This document shows positions 54,072-62,648 of a stretch of DNA of 64,000 nucleotides, piece by piece. The DNA is taken from NCBI RefSeq assembly GCF_900090325.1, contig NZ_FMHW01000002.1, positions 3,845,001 through 3,909,000 on the forward strand. Reading direction: 5' to 3'. Every line of letters starts with the position of its first letter. Position 1 is the stretch's first letter. The stretch is from Micromonospora pallida (GTDB taxonomy: Bacteria; Actinomycetota; Actinomycetes; Mycobacteriales; Micromonosporaceae). A program made the position numbers and the translations under genes. The notes under the pieces were generated by a model. That model was not told the DNA's origin. It ran no database searches and saw nothing but the letters and a program-made list of their open reading frames with translations.

Positions 54072-54740
54072 GTGGGGTGGGAGGCACTCGGGCAATGGGG
54101 TGACGACGTCGCGCGCATCGAACCGCTCGCTGGCGGGGTCGCCAACGACGTGTGGAGCGTGCGCGTCGACGGGCGCCTCGCGGTCGGTCGTCTCGGCACC
54201 AGGAGCGACGCTGATCTCGCGTGGGAGACAGGACTCCTCCAACACCTCGACCGTGAAGGTCTGACCGTGCCGGTCCCGATCCCGACTACGGACGGCCGGC
54301 TGTTCGCCGATGGTCTGGTGGTGATGACCTACCTGGATGGCGGACCGCCCGAGACGCAGGCCGACTGGCGTCGCATGGCCGACACGCTCCGCGAGCTGCA
54401 TCGGCTGACCCGGGGCTGGCCGCAGCGCCCAGGCTGGCGATCGTCGACCGACCTCCTGCACGCCGAGACCGGTACGAAGATCGACCTCGGCGCGATGCCC
54501 CCGGAGAGCGTTGCCCGATGCCGAGCAGCGTGGGCGCGGCTCACCGGACGTCAGACATGCGTCGTCCACGGCAACCCCAACAACCCCGGCAACGTCCGCA
54601 TGACCGCGAATCAGGTCGCGCTGATCGACTGGGACGAGTCGCACGTCGACGTCCCCGACCTCGACCTCGTGCTGCCCGACAACGCCGCCGGCCTCGACGA
54701 CGACGCGCTCGACATCGCCGGGCAAGCGTCGGCCGCATGA
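54072..54740 (+). CDS. Aminoglycoside-phosphotransferase-like kinase with a probable premature stop
   Basis: 222 residues from the GTG at 54072. The fold is that of APH/choline kinases: IEPLAGGVANDVWSVRVDGR at the N-lobe, MTYLDGGPPETQADWRRMAD, TDLLHAETGTKIDLG, the catalytic loop VVHGNPNNPGNVRMT, and LIDWDESHVDVPDLDLVLPD with the metal-binding Asp. In the loop an Asn stands where HGD is usual. After the TGA at 54738 the same frame continues EAAVCWDDEYAVRRLAEVRA to 54806, which looks like the normal C-terminus, so a Trp codon has probably become TGA. Substrate unknown. Confidence 0.75.
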   Translation: MGWEALGQWGDDVARIEPLAGGVANDVWSVRVDGRLAVGRLGTRSDADLAWETGLLQHLDREGLTVPVPIPTTDGRLFADGLVVMTYLDGGPPETQADWRRMADTLRELHRLTRGWPQRPGWRSSTDLLHAETGTKIDLGAMPPESVARCRAAWARLTGRQTCVVHGNPNNPGNVRMTANQVALIDWDESHVDVPDLDLVLPDNAAGLDDDALDIAGQASAA

Positions 54741-54809
54741 GAAGCCGCCGTCTGCTGGGACGACGAGTACGCAGTCAGACGGCTCGCCGAAGTTCGAGCG
54801 GCCTGAAAA

Positions 54810-54977
54810 GGCGTCTGGTCACACCTCAAACGCAGCATCGGCAACCTCGCCGTCCGAGGCGTCGACTACCTCCTCGCCATCATCAAGAACCGGCTCAAGC
54901 GCATCCAGTACCGCCCCGACCTACTCGACGGCTTTCTCGCCCATACGGGCCTGACCCTCGACACCGGCTCAACCTAG
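54810..54977 (+). pseudogene. 3' remnant of an IS630-type transposase
   Basis: 56 codons including the stop: GVWSHLKRSIGNLAVRGVDY, LLAIIKNRLKRIQYRPDLLD, GFLAHTGLTLDTGST. The VWSHLKRS and IQYRPDLLDG patterns match the C-terminus of IS630-family DDE transposases. The N-terminal and central parts are missing. It begins only a few bases after the phosphotransferase tail. Confidence 0.7.
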
Positions 54978-55278
54978 CCTTTCAAGATCTGTAGCTTCCC
55001 TTCGGAATCACCCGCTTTCCAAGTGCTGTTCCCGGCTAGCTCGGCGTGTCTTGGATCGATCATGGATTTGGGCGCCTCTGCATGCTGTACCCGGATGAGG
55101 CTCTGCTGTGCGGACAGCCCGTTGCAGGGCAAGCTGCCCTGGTACTTCAGGGGCACCACATGGTGCCGCCTGAAGTTCCTCTCCGTCATCATCGAGGTGC
55201 AACCCACCTTGCCACCCAAGGCTGCCGAGGGCAGGTACGATGTAAGGCCATCGATTGATCGCTAGCGGAGTGATTTTT
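54978..55278. other. Stretch of lower G+C without a clear gene
   Basis: About 300 bases between the IS630 remnant and the low-G+C gene pair. A minus-strand reading at 54974-55219 (MTERNFRRHHVVPLKYQGSL and following) could be the remains of a gene but has no recognised family. GGAG at 55266-55269 is the likely ribosome-binding site of the next gene, which also probably has its promoter here. Confidence 0.4.
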
Positions 55279-56340
55279 ATGTCGCGCAGAAAAACCCGCC
55301 GATCACAAGCGCACAACGAGACCGCGAAGCGGCAATCAAAGCCAAGATCGCAAAGTCGAGAAGCAAGGCTTCGGGGCGGCGGGACCGCTGCGCAGAGAAA
55401 GGAAGAAACGACCACGAATAGCCCGGAAGGAAACGAGGTGGCTGCTACGACCCATCGGCCGCCGCAACCGGAAGAGGAGTCGTCGCAAGCGGATAAATCC
55501 ACGTCCAGGCGTGACCTTATTCTTAAAATCGGCGGGGCTGTGGGAACCGCATTTCTCGGCGCGGTTGCCGCTGTCGCACTTGAACGAAAAGTCGCTCCAG
55601 GGCAAGCGGTGCGCGACGACAGGGCTGTTGAACGAGCAGAGCGGACGAGAGCCAGGAATAAGCCTCCAATTGCTACAGGTGCTCGCTACCACGATCGGTC
55701 TTCCGACTCCCAAGTTTGGCTTTTCGGTCAGACGTTTACGTCGGATCAGGAAGAAAAGCTTCTGAGAGGAAGACGGAGAGAGATTGTGGATGACGCTTCT
55801 GGGCTCGCAGGCGGTATCGCAGGAGTACACGGGGGACAGTCGCTGACCTATACGAGGATCCGCATAGAACTGCTTGGCCAATGGGTTAAGCCAGTGCCCG
55901 TCACGGGCATCCGCGCAAGAGTGGACAGACGCCTGCCGCCGCTATCTGGAACATACTTATACCAAGGATCAGAGGGCGCCGAGGAGCCGCTAGAAATTGG
56001 GTTCGATCTAGATGAGCCGAAAAGCGTGGCCCGCACAAGACAAGAAGGAAGTGGAGAACTAGGGGAAGCCTATTTCGACCGCCATTCTCTCACGCTATCA
56101 CTTGACGAGCCGCTGTCGATAGACATACAAGCGCAGACATCTCAATCATACTGCGAGTGGGTAATAGAAATGACCCTGCTTGTGGACAATAAAGAGGAAG
56201 TGCTTGTTGTTGATGACTACGGTAAGCCATTTCGAAGCACCGCCCTAGCGCCGCACTACGGGGCGAGATACCACCTCAGCGTGACTGATGGCCAGTGGAA
56301 GCCTGACGGTTCAGGCCCACCTATCGAAAGAAGCTCTTGA
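55279..56340 (+). CDS. Membrane-anchored hypothetical protein, first of a low-G+C gene pair
   Basis: 353 residues from the ATG at 55279. A basic Ser/Gln/Arg-rich cytoplasmic segment of about 75 residues precedes a twin-arginine-like motif and one membrane helix (TSRRDLILKIGGAVGTAFLG, about residues 75-94). The external part is beta-rich (LTYTRIRIELLGQWVKPVPV; LEIGFDLDEPKSVA; YCEWVIEMTLLVDNKEEVLV) and ends in VDDYGKPFRSTAL. A VDDxGxPFRT-like ending is familiar from actinobacterial hypotheticals, a match from memory. Codon use is far less G+C-biased than in neighbouring genes, indicating transfer. It overlaps the next gene. Confidence 0.75.
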   Translation: MSRRKTRRSQAHNETAKRQSKPRSQSREARLRGGGTAAQRKEETTTNSPEGNEVAATTHRPPQPEEESSQADKSTSRRDLILKIGGAVGTAFLGAVAAVALERKVAPGQAVRDDRAVERAERTRARNKPPIATGARYHDRSSDSQVWLFGQTFTSDQEEKLLRGRRREIVDDASGLAGGIAGVHGGQSLTYTRIRIELLGQWVKPVPVTGIRARVDRRLPPLSGTYLYQGSEGAEEPLEIGFDLDEPKSVARTRQEGSGELGEAYFDRHSLTLSLDEPLSIDIQAQTSQSYCEWVIEMTLLVDNKEEVLVVDDYGKPFRSTALAPHYGARYHLSVTDGQWKPDGSGPPIERSS

Positions 56341-57272
56341 TTATGCTCGCCACGCGGTCGACTGCTCAAGTGATTACCATCTGGGTAACGAGCGGCGTCC
56401 TAACGTTCGCCGCGACATTTGCTTTTAGGGCGAAGCAGTCAGAGCAGCCGAATACTGCCGAAGGCTCGCTTGCTTCGCTTGATCCCCATGCGTCAGTTGA
56501 TGTGACTTCTACTGCCCATGGCACCAGCAGGATGATCACAACGTCCCTGATGGCCCCCGAAAGAATAGCCAAGAAAATACCTCCACAAGATATGCAGAAC
56601 TGTCAACAATACTCGACGTGGGCACAGCAGAACGGCGCCCTTCCAGCAGGAGGAAATCCGGTACATTCTTTATCGATAAAGGCAAAACGCGAAGTACTGG
56701 TGGAGGTGCAGGACCTTATCGCAATCCAGGTGGCACCAATTAACCTTGCAACCAAAGAGGAAAACTGGGTCGCGCTACATTGCCACGATACCGTGTCCAA
56801 CTCGCCAACGCCCCCATCATCCGCAGATGGCGCCCCTAACATCGAGTCAGACTTTTCCGAAATTGAGTTGATGCCACCATCTGCGCAGGCAGATGAAGAC
56901 TTCCTCGCGTCCAATGGCGAATTCCTCGGACTCGGCGGAAGGCTCCACTCACTGGAGGCTGGAGAACAGCTGAATGCGGTGTTTGACTTCGATAGCTTTA
57001 TGGCATACAAATGGGAAGAAATGGGTTACCTGGAACAGCCATTCTCTTATTATCTAACAATCGGACTCGTGGTCGACGGCGTACCAAAAATTCGAACAAT
57101 CAAAAATGGCGATTTGCTGTATGCGTGTTGCGGAGAAATGGGCATTAGGGGATTCGAGCCCGCGCAATACAAATGGACGCTCCCAGCCCGAACACTAACG
57201 TACTGCAAGGAGCTTCGCTGGACGACGCACGAGCCGCCATTGCCCACCTGCGGCCCTCGTGCGCCGGATTGA
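56337..57272 (+). CDS. Membrane-anchored hypothetical protein, second of a low-G+C gene pair
   Basis: 311 residues from a TTG at 56337 overlapping the preceding stop (TTGA); an ATG at 56343 is equally possible. One N-terminal membrane helix (VITIWVTSGVLTFAATFAFR) leads to an external part with beta-rich segments (REVLVEVQDLIAIQVAPINL; GEQLNAVFDFDSFMAYKWEE; FSYYLTIGLVVDGVPKIRTI). The order of a basic membrane start, a beta domain and a late aromatic/VD-containing strand recalls the upstream protein, so the two may be distant paralogues acting together. No family was recognised. It also has low G+C. Confidence 0.72.
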   Translation: MIMLATRSTAQVITIWVTSGVLTFAATFAFRAKQSEQPNTAEGSLASLDPHASVDVTSTAHGTSRMITTSLMAPERIAKKIPPQDMQNCQQYSTWAQQNGALPAGGNPVHSLSIKAKREVLVEVQDLIAIQVAPINLATKEENWVALHCHDTVSNSPTPPSSADGAPNIESDFSEIELMPPSAQADEDFLASNGEFLGLGGRLHSLEAGEQLNAVFDFDSFMAYKWEEMGYLEQPFSYYLTIGLVVDGVPKIRTIKNGDLLYACCGEMGIRGFEPAQYKWTLPARTLTYCKELRWTTHEPPLPTCGPRAPD

Positions 57273-57289
57273 CCAAGGATGGCGCTCAC

Positions 57290-57600
57290 GTAAATCTCGC
57301 ATTGCGCCAGCGGCGGCCCTAACGACCTCGCGCATGGTTGGCGGCACCGCGTTTCTCCGTGAAGGCGCGGTGCGGCCTTCGGGTGCCCGATGGCATGCTC
57401 GACGCGGATGCGCCGTGAGAGGTGCGGCTTGCGGGTCGCCTCCTGCGCGGCGATGAGGCTCGGTGGCAGGGATCTCTGGCCTTTACGCGGCTTGGCTTTG
57501 GGGTGATGACGGCGCCGCCGGTGTCCGCACCCTCCGGCCCGCGATGTTGGCTTCCGCTCCGATAGCGCGGTGACGTGTCCGCGCAGCGAACTGGTCACAG
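57290..57600 (-). pseudogene. 3' remnant of an IS5-type transposase
   Basis: On the minus strand HPKAKPRKGQRSLPPSLIAA is followed by SRRIRVEHAIGHPK, recalling the C-terminal part of IS5-family transposases (RVRVEHAIxxLK). Upstream and downstream similarity is lost and no start or DDE core is visible. It closes the low-G+C pair on the right. Confidence 0.5.
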
Positions 57601-57685
57601 CAGACGTAGCTGATCCTGCGGCGTGCTGCGGTTGCAGCCAGCGGATGCAGCGTTTCCGGGGTTCTTGTGGTCGGAGTTCCTGTCG

Positions 57686-58585
57686 TCAGTCAGAGCGGTG
57701 GGCGGCTTCGGCGATGGCGGTCGCCGACCAGGTGGCGAGGATCTTCAACCGCTCTTCGTGAATGGTTCCCGGCTCGGCGGTGTACACGGTCAGTTCGTGT
57801 ACGGCGCGCGATGGTGCCGGCAGCGCGAGGGGCTGATAGGTCAGTTCCAGTGCGCCGACGACAGGGTGCTGCAGACGTTTGACTCCCTCGTGCCGGATGC
57901 GGATGTCGTGCGCCGCCCACATGGTCCGGAACTCGGTGCTGAGGGTGCAGAGTTCGCCGACGAGTTCCCGCAGCAGCCGGTCTCCGGGGTGTCGACCGGC
58001 CTCGGCGCGCAGCAGGGCGACGGTCGCGGCGGCACCAGCTTCCCAGTCCACGAAGAAGTCTTGTGATGCCGGGTCGAGGAAGTGGTAGCGGGCGAAGTTC
58101 GCTCTGCCGTTGGCTGTCGTGGTGTCGCTGCTGAACATGGGTTCGTGCAGTGCGCGGGCGAGCGCGTTGCTGGCGACCACGTCGAGGCGTCCGTTGCGCA
58201 GGAATGCTGCCGACATCGTGACGGAATCGATCAGCCACTGCAGGTGGGGTTCGACCTTCGCTTCGGTGCGTCGGGGATTCCGGCGGGATTTCGGCCGGGC
58301 GGCGTGGGCGAGGTCGAACAGGTAGCTGCGTTCGTCGTCGTCGAGGTGCAGTGCTCGGGCCACGGCGTCGAGGACGTCTTCGGAGATTCCGCTGATGTGG
58401 CCCTTTTCCAGCCTCGTGTACCACTCGGTGCTGACGCCGGCGAGGACGGCGACCTCCTCCCGGCGCAGGCCGGGTACACGGCGCCGGCTGCCGGCGGGCA
58501 GCCCTGCCTGCTCGGGGCTGATCCTGGCGCGGCGGCTGACCAGGAAGTCACGAATGGTGGTGCGGCTGTCGGCCGGGTCGGGCAT
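57686..58585 (-). CDS. XRE-family regulator, MmyB-like
   Basis: 299 residues from the ATG at 58585. The helix-turn-helix (GLRREEVAVLAGVSTEWYTR, then LEKGHISGISEDVLDAVARA, about residues 42-82) is followed by the MmyB-like ligand-binding domain (LQWLIDSVTMSAAFLRNGRL; NFARYHFLDPASQDFFVDWE; LVGELCTLSTEFRTMWAAHD). Such regulators usually control a divergent transporter or oxidoreductase, and here the next gene is an MFS exporter in the opposite direction. A palindromic box at 58619-58639 lies between them. Confidence 0.92.
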   Translation of the reverse strand: MPDPADSRTTIRDFLVSRRARISPEQAGLPAGSRRRVPGLRREEVAVLAGVSTEWYTRLEKGHISGISEDVLDAVARALHLDDDERSYLFDLAHAARPKSRRNPRRTEAKVEPHLQWLIDSVTMSAAFLRNGRLDVVASNALARALHEPMFSSDTTTANGRANFARYHFLDPASQDFFVDWEAGAAATVALLRAEAGRHPGDRLLRELVGELCTLSTEFRTMWAAHDIRIRHEGVKRLQHPVVGALELTYQPLALPAPSRAVHELTVYTAEPGTIHEERLKILATWSATAIAEAAHRSD

Positions 58586-58618
58586 GTTCCCACGGTAAGC
58601 GGGGCTGAGCCTGCTTGC

Positions 58619-58646
58619 GGGGGTAGAGGTTGTACCCCCTATAAAC
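58619..58646. promoter_or_regulatory. Candidate MmyB-type operator and -10 element
   Basis: GGGGGTA-N7-TACCCCC (58619-58639) is a perfect inverted repeat, followed at once by TATAAA (58641-58646) that can serve as a -10 box for the MFS gene. Repressor binding here would block the promoter. The pairing with the adjacent XRE gene is inference. Confidence 0.55.
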
Positions 58647-58721
58647 GCCACCTTTTTCGTGCCCCGGTGCGGCGCTCAAATGGATGCAAAGACGCTTCCG
58701 AAGCTGCACAGGAGTTCATGT

Positions 58722-60008
58722 ATGCAGGGAGAAACCACTCCCCTGAACGGCGGTTCCCGGGCCGACGCGGGCGCGACCCGTTCCGCTGCACTGCCCTTGT
58801 TGATCTACATCCTCGCCCTGGGGACGTTCCTGATGGGCACGACCGAGTTCATCGTGGCAGGTGTGTTGCCGGATATCGCCGGTGACCTGCGGGTCAGTGT
58901 CGCTCGGACGGGCCTGCTGATCACGGTGTTCGCGATCGGGATGATCGTCGGTGCGCCGCTGATGGCGATGCTCACGCTGCGGCTGCCGCAGCGCGTGACC
59001 CTCGTCGTCGCGCTGGTGGTCTTCGCGATCGGCCATATCGTGGTGGCAGTCGGTGACACCTTCGCGGTTCTGCTGCTGGCACGGTTTGTCACCGCGTTCG
59101 CCACCGGCGCGTTCTGGGCGCTGGCCGCCGTGGTGGCGACCCGCGTCGCGGGGCCGGCGCGCGGAGTGCGGGCCATGGGTCTGGTGAACGCCGGAGGAAT
59201 GCTGGCCACGGCGCTGGGCGTTCCGCTCGGCGCGTTCGCCGGGCAACTCGTCGGATGGCGGGGCACGTTCTGGGCGCTCGCGGTGCTGGCGCTGGCCGCC
59301 ACCGTCCTGATCTCCCGGCACGTCCCGCACCAGGAGGGACGCGCCCAGTCGGTGTCGGTGCGTTCCGAACTGGCCGTACTGCGTTCCGGCCGGTTGTGGC
59401 TGGCCCTTGCCGGCTGCGCGGCGACCACCGGTGGTGTCCTTGCCGCGTACTCCTACATCGCGCCGCTGCTCACCGACCAGGCAGGTGTGCCGGCGAGGCT
59501 GGTGCCGCTGGCGCTGGTCGGGTTCGGCGTCGGAGCCCTGGTGGGTTCACTGGTGGCCGGCCGTCTCGGCGACGCTCACCCGCACGTGGTCACGCTTGTG
59601 GCACCCGTTGCCACCGCGATTCTGCTGGTCATGATCTGCCTGGCATCGGGTATGCCGTGGCTGACCGCAGGTGTGGTCGTGCTGCTCGGGTTCTTCGGGC
59701 TGGGCGCGAACCCGGTGCTGATCGCCCTCGCCGTGCGTTTCGCCGGACGCGCGCCCACGCTCGGGTCCTCGCTGACCGTGTCGGCGTTCAACGCCGGTAC
59801 CGCCATCGGCTCCTGGATCGCGGGCCTGGCGCTGGCCTCCACGCTCGGAGCCACCGGCCCCGCCGCCGTCGGCCTGGTCATCGTCGTCCTGGCGGTGATC
59901 CCCGCGGTGGCGTTGGCCCTCATTGCCCGCCACCGCGCCCCGCGTACGCGCGGATCGGGCGATGCCAGGACAGCCAACGCGCTGGCCGGAGCCGGCACCG
60001 CCATCTGA
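58722..60008 (+). CDS. MFS drug/sugar efflux transporter (AraJ/YdhP-like)
   Basis: 428 residues, about twelve helices. The N-terminus has FLMGTTEFIVAGVLPDIAGD and VSVARTGLLITVFAIGMIVG, typical of the DHA1 group with MGxxEF, and the cytoplasmic-loop motif APLMAMLTLRLPQRVTLVVA. The ATG at 58722 follows AGGAG by a good distance; the upstream in-frame ATG is less likely. It is proton-driven efflux of small molecules; substrate unknown. The alcohol dehydrogenase gene follows 35 bases later, probably in the same transcript under the divergent XRE regulator. Confidence 0.9.
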   Translation: MQGETTPLNGGSRADAGATRSAALPLLIYILALGTFLMGTTEFIVAGVLPDIAGDLRVSVARTGLLITVFAIGMIVGAPLMAMLTLRLPQRVTLVVALVVFAIGHIVVAVGDTFAVLLLARFVTAFATGAFWALAAVVATRVAGPARGVRAMGLVNAGGMLATALGVPLGAFAGQLVGWRGTFWALAVLALAATVLISRHVPHQEGRAQSVSVRSELAVLRSGRLWLALAGCAATTGGVLAAYSYIAPLLTDQAGVPARLVPLALVGFGVGALVGSLVAGRLGDAHPHVVTLVAPVATAILLVMICLASGMPWLTAGVVVLLGFFGLGANPVLIALAVRFAGRAPTLGSSLTVSAFNAGTAIGSWIAGLALASTLGATGPAAVGLVIVVLAVIPAVALALIARHRAPRTRGSGDARTANALAGAGTAI

Positions 60009-60043
60009 CAACCCCCGGAAGAAATCGAAGGAAGAAGAGGATC

Positions 60044-61087
60044 ATGCGCGCGACTCTCATGTACGGTGCCGGCGACGTCCGCGTCGAGAACGTCCCGGAC
60101 TCCACGATCAAGCTGCCCACCGACGCGCTGCTACGGATCACCGCGTCCTGCATCTGCGGCAGCGACCTGCACCCGTACCACTCGATGTCTCCCGAGAACG
60201 GCCCGGCCCGGGTGGGCCACGAACTGATCGGCATCGTCGAGGACACCGGCTCCGAGGTGACCACCCTCAAGCGCGGTGACCTGGTCGTCGCACCGTTCGC
60301 CGTCTCCGACAACACCTGCCAGTTCTGCCGCGAGAACCTGCAGACCTCCTGCTCCCACCCCCAGGCCAACTTCTGGGACGGCATCCCCGACGAAGGCGGG
60401 CAGGCCGAAGCGATCCGCGTCCCCCTCGCCGACGGCACCCTCGTCAAGCTGCCCGTCGCCGCGGACTCCGCGCTCATCCCGTCCCTGCTCACCCTCGCCG
60501 ACGTCTTCGGCACCGGCTACCACGCCGCCATCAAGGGCGGCGTGCGCAAGGGCAGCACCGTCACCGTCGTCGGCGACGGCGCCGTCGGGCTCCTGGCCGT
60601 GCTGTCGGCCAAGCGCCTCGGCGCCGAGCGGATCATCCTCATGGGCCGCCACCAGGCCCGCACCGACCTGGGCATCGAGTTCGGCGCCACCGACGTGGTC
60701 GCCGACCGGGGCGACGAGGGCATCGCCAAGGTCCGGGAACTGACCGGCGGCCACGGCACCGACGCCGTGCTCGAAGCCGTCGGCCACATGTCCGCCTACG
60801 AGCAGGCCATCGGCGTCGTCCGCCCCGGCGGCGTGATCAGCCGCGTCGGCGTCCCCCAGTACGAGAACGCGCCCATCGGCTTCGGCAGCCTCTTCCGCCA
60901 CAACATCGTCCTCGCCGGCGGCCCCGCCCCCGTGCGCGCGTACATCGAGGAACTGATGCCCGACATCCTCGACGGCACCATCGAGCCCGGCAAGGTCTTC
61001 GACGCCACCACCGACCTCAACGGGGTGCCCGCCGGCTACCAGGACATGGACGCCCGCAGAAGCCTCAAGGTCCTCATCCAGCCCTGA
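60044..61087 (+). CDS. Zinc-dependent alcohol dehydrogenase-like oxidoreductase
   Basis: 347 residues from the ATG at 60044 with GAAGAAGAGG upstream; a far longer in-frame reading lies within the MFS gene and is rejected. Catalytic zinc ligands are seen in CICGSDLHPYH and GHELIG, the structural-zinc region is reduced (TCQFCRENLQTSC), and the nucleotide-binding loop is VTVVGDGAVGLLAVLSAKRL (about residues 172-191). It belongs to the MDR family, which acts on alcohols and aldehydes with NAD(P). Together with the MFS pump it may detoxify or modify an exported small molecule. Confidence 0.92.
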   Translation: MRATLMYGAGDVRVENVPDSTIKLPTDALLRITASCICGSDLHPYHSMSPENGPARVGHELIGIVEDTGSEVTTLKRGDLVVAPFAVSDNTCQFCRENLQTSCSHPQANFWDGIPDEGGQAEAIRVPLADGTLVKLPVAADSALIPSLLTLADVFGTGYHAAIKGGVRKGSTVTVVGDGAVGLLAVLSAKRLGAERIILMGRHQARTDLGIEFGATDVVADRGDEGIAKVRELTGGHGTDAVLEAVGHMSAYEQAIGVVRPGGVISRVGVPQYENAPIGFGSLFRHNIVLAGGPAPVRAYIEELMPDILDGTIEPGKVFDATTDLNGVPAGYQDMDARRSLKVLIQP

Positions 61088-61181
61088 CCCCGTGCACGGC
61101 CCCCGAGGTCTCCGCGCCGATGGTCGGCTTGGTCGATCCAAGGCTCGGGGAGCATTCCGCCGAGGATGACCCGGCTCGCGC

Positions 61182-61496
61182 CGGCCGCGCCGCCGCCAGA
61201 TCTTGGACAGTTACCGTCCTCGCTGAACGGTAACTGTCCAAGATTCGGCTCGCGTGCTGGATATATGCCACGCCGACCCGATGTCGCTATGGGCAAACCG
61301 GCCTGCGCCTGCCCGACAGCACGCCTCGCGGAAGGTGCACAGGCGCGCCACATCCCGCCGACCTCGGCTCTGCCACCAATCCACCCCGCCGTCGTCACGC
61401 AGGCCAGACACCCGCCCACCCTGATCGCCTCCTGGCCCCAACAAGCATTCGCTGCTCGCCTCTTGGAGGCGGCCGTCCGGCACGTACGCGGCGCGC
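61182..61496. repeat. Dispersed direct repeat, copy B (with 45-bp palindrome)
   Basis: Closely similar to 52377-52696, same orientation, with the identical palindrome at 61200-61244 and the following CGGCTCGCGTGCTGGAT. This copy follows the alcohol dehydrogenase and fills most of the 490-base gap before the sulfotransferase. No gene is supported in it. Confidence 0.85.
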
Positions 61497-61581
61497 GGCG
61501 GGTACGGGGTCGGCCCGTAGCGGCGGGTGAGGGGGATAAATGGCTTGCCCAGACGCCGGGCTGAGAGCTGGACTGCTCGGC

Positions 61582-62538
61582 ATGCCTTCCCCCTCACCGG
61601 TCTTCGTCGCGGGTACGGGTCGTTCGGGAACGTCTCGGATCGCCGACATCATCGGCGAACATCCGTTGATCCATCGGATTCCCATGGAGACCCGGTTTCT
61701 CGTCGACCCGGGTGGCCTGCGGGACCTGGCCGACGCGCTCACCGATCGATACGACCCCACCGTCGGCGAGGACGCCCTGCACCGGCTGAGCGACTTCCTC
61801 ACCGTACGAGTGCCCGGCCGACGCGACGATCGCGGCAAGACCGTTCCCGAACTGGTCGGCGAGCGGCGCTACCGGGACGCGGTGCAACAGCTCTGGCCGC
61901 AGTTGATCGCGTACACCTACGACGAACCTGCGCCCGCAGAAGGCTTCGGGAACGCCGACCGGCCTGCCGGGCCGTTCGAGCCACTGAGCCGCCGGCGGGT
62001 ACTTCCCAGATATTTCAGCGACCGGGGCGAACTGCTCGGAATCCTGCGGGGGCTGATCGACACCATGTTCGGCGGAGCAGCCGCCGACGCGGGCAAACCG
62101 ACCTGGTGCGAGAAGACACCGTTCAACCTGCTGTGCATGGAGTTCCTCTGGGAACTGGTCCCCGAGGCGACCATCGTGCACATCAAGCGTCACCCGGTCT
62201 CAGTGCTCGCATCCCACCTGGCCCAGCCATGGGCACCGCCCACCGTCGACGGCGCGCTCGCCTACCTCAAGCCGGTCTACCACCGATGGCTCACCTGGAA
62301 GAACACGGTCGACCTGACGGGCCGGCGATACATCGAGGTGAAAGCGGAAGATCTTGCAGCCGACTGGCCCGGGCAGCGCCGCGCCCTGTTCGAACGGCTC
62401 GACGTCGACGACTTCGCCACCCCGTCAACGTTCCAGTCGCACAAGCTGACGAGCCGCGACGACCAATTCGACGACGAGACCCGCGAGTGCATCGACGAAG
62501 CACTCGGCAAGGTCATCCCGGCCATGGGATATGAGTGA
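61582..62538 (+). CDS. Sulfotransferase-family protein
   Basis: 318 residues from the ATG at 61582; an upstream ATG at 61540 would add 14 residues. The 5'-phosphosulfate-binding loop is FVAGTGRSGTSRIADIIGEH (about residues 8-27), and the 3'-phosphate motif region includes PEATIVHIKRHPVSVLASHL with the conserved R and S. WCEKTPFNLLCMEF is also typical. Such enzymes transfer sulfate from PAPS to a carbohydrate or small molecule. It has no obvious operon partner; a link to the polysaccharide locus is speculative. Confidence 0.85.
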   Translation: MPSPSPVFVAGTGRSGTSRIADIIGEHPLIHRIPMETRFLVDPGGLRDLADALTDRYDPTVGEDALHRLSDFLTVRVPGRRDDRGKTVPELVGERRYRDAVQQLWPQLIAYTYDEPAPAEGFGNADRPAGPFEPLSRRRVLPRYFSDRGELLGILRGLIDTMFGGAAADAGKPTWCEKTPFNLLCMEFLWELVPEATIVHIKRHPVSVLASHLAQPWAPPTVDGALAYLKPVYHRWLTWKNTVDLTGRRYIEVKAEDLAADWPGQRRALFERLDVDDFATPSTFQSHKLTSRDDQFDDETRECIDEALGKVIPAMGYE

Positions 62539-62648
62539 CGGCTTTCCGGCCGTCTCTTGAGCCCGCCCGCCGGGAAAACCCATTGCGAGCGGCCAGCACC
62601 GGATGTCTGGTTGATCGGCCACCAATCACAGGAGGGGACATCACGGCC

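Noticed and set aside
55008..55502. Minus-strand open frame of 164 residues overlapping the low-G+C gene
   Set aside because: The plus-strand frame is longer, has a membrane helix and couples to the next gene; the minus frame shows no family or start signal.
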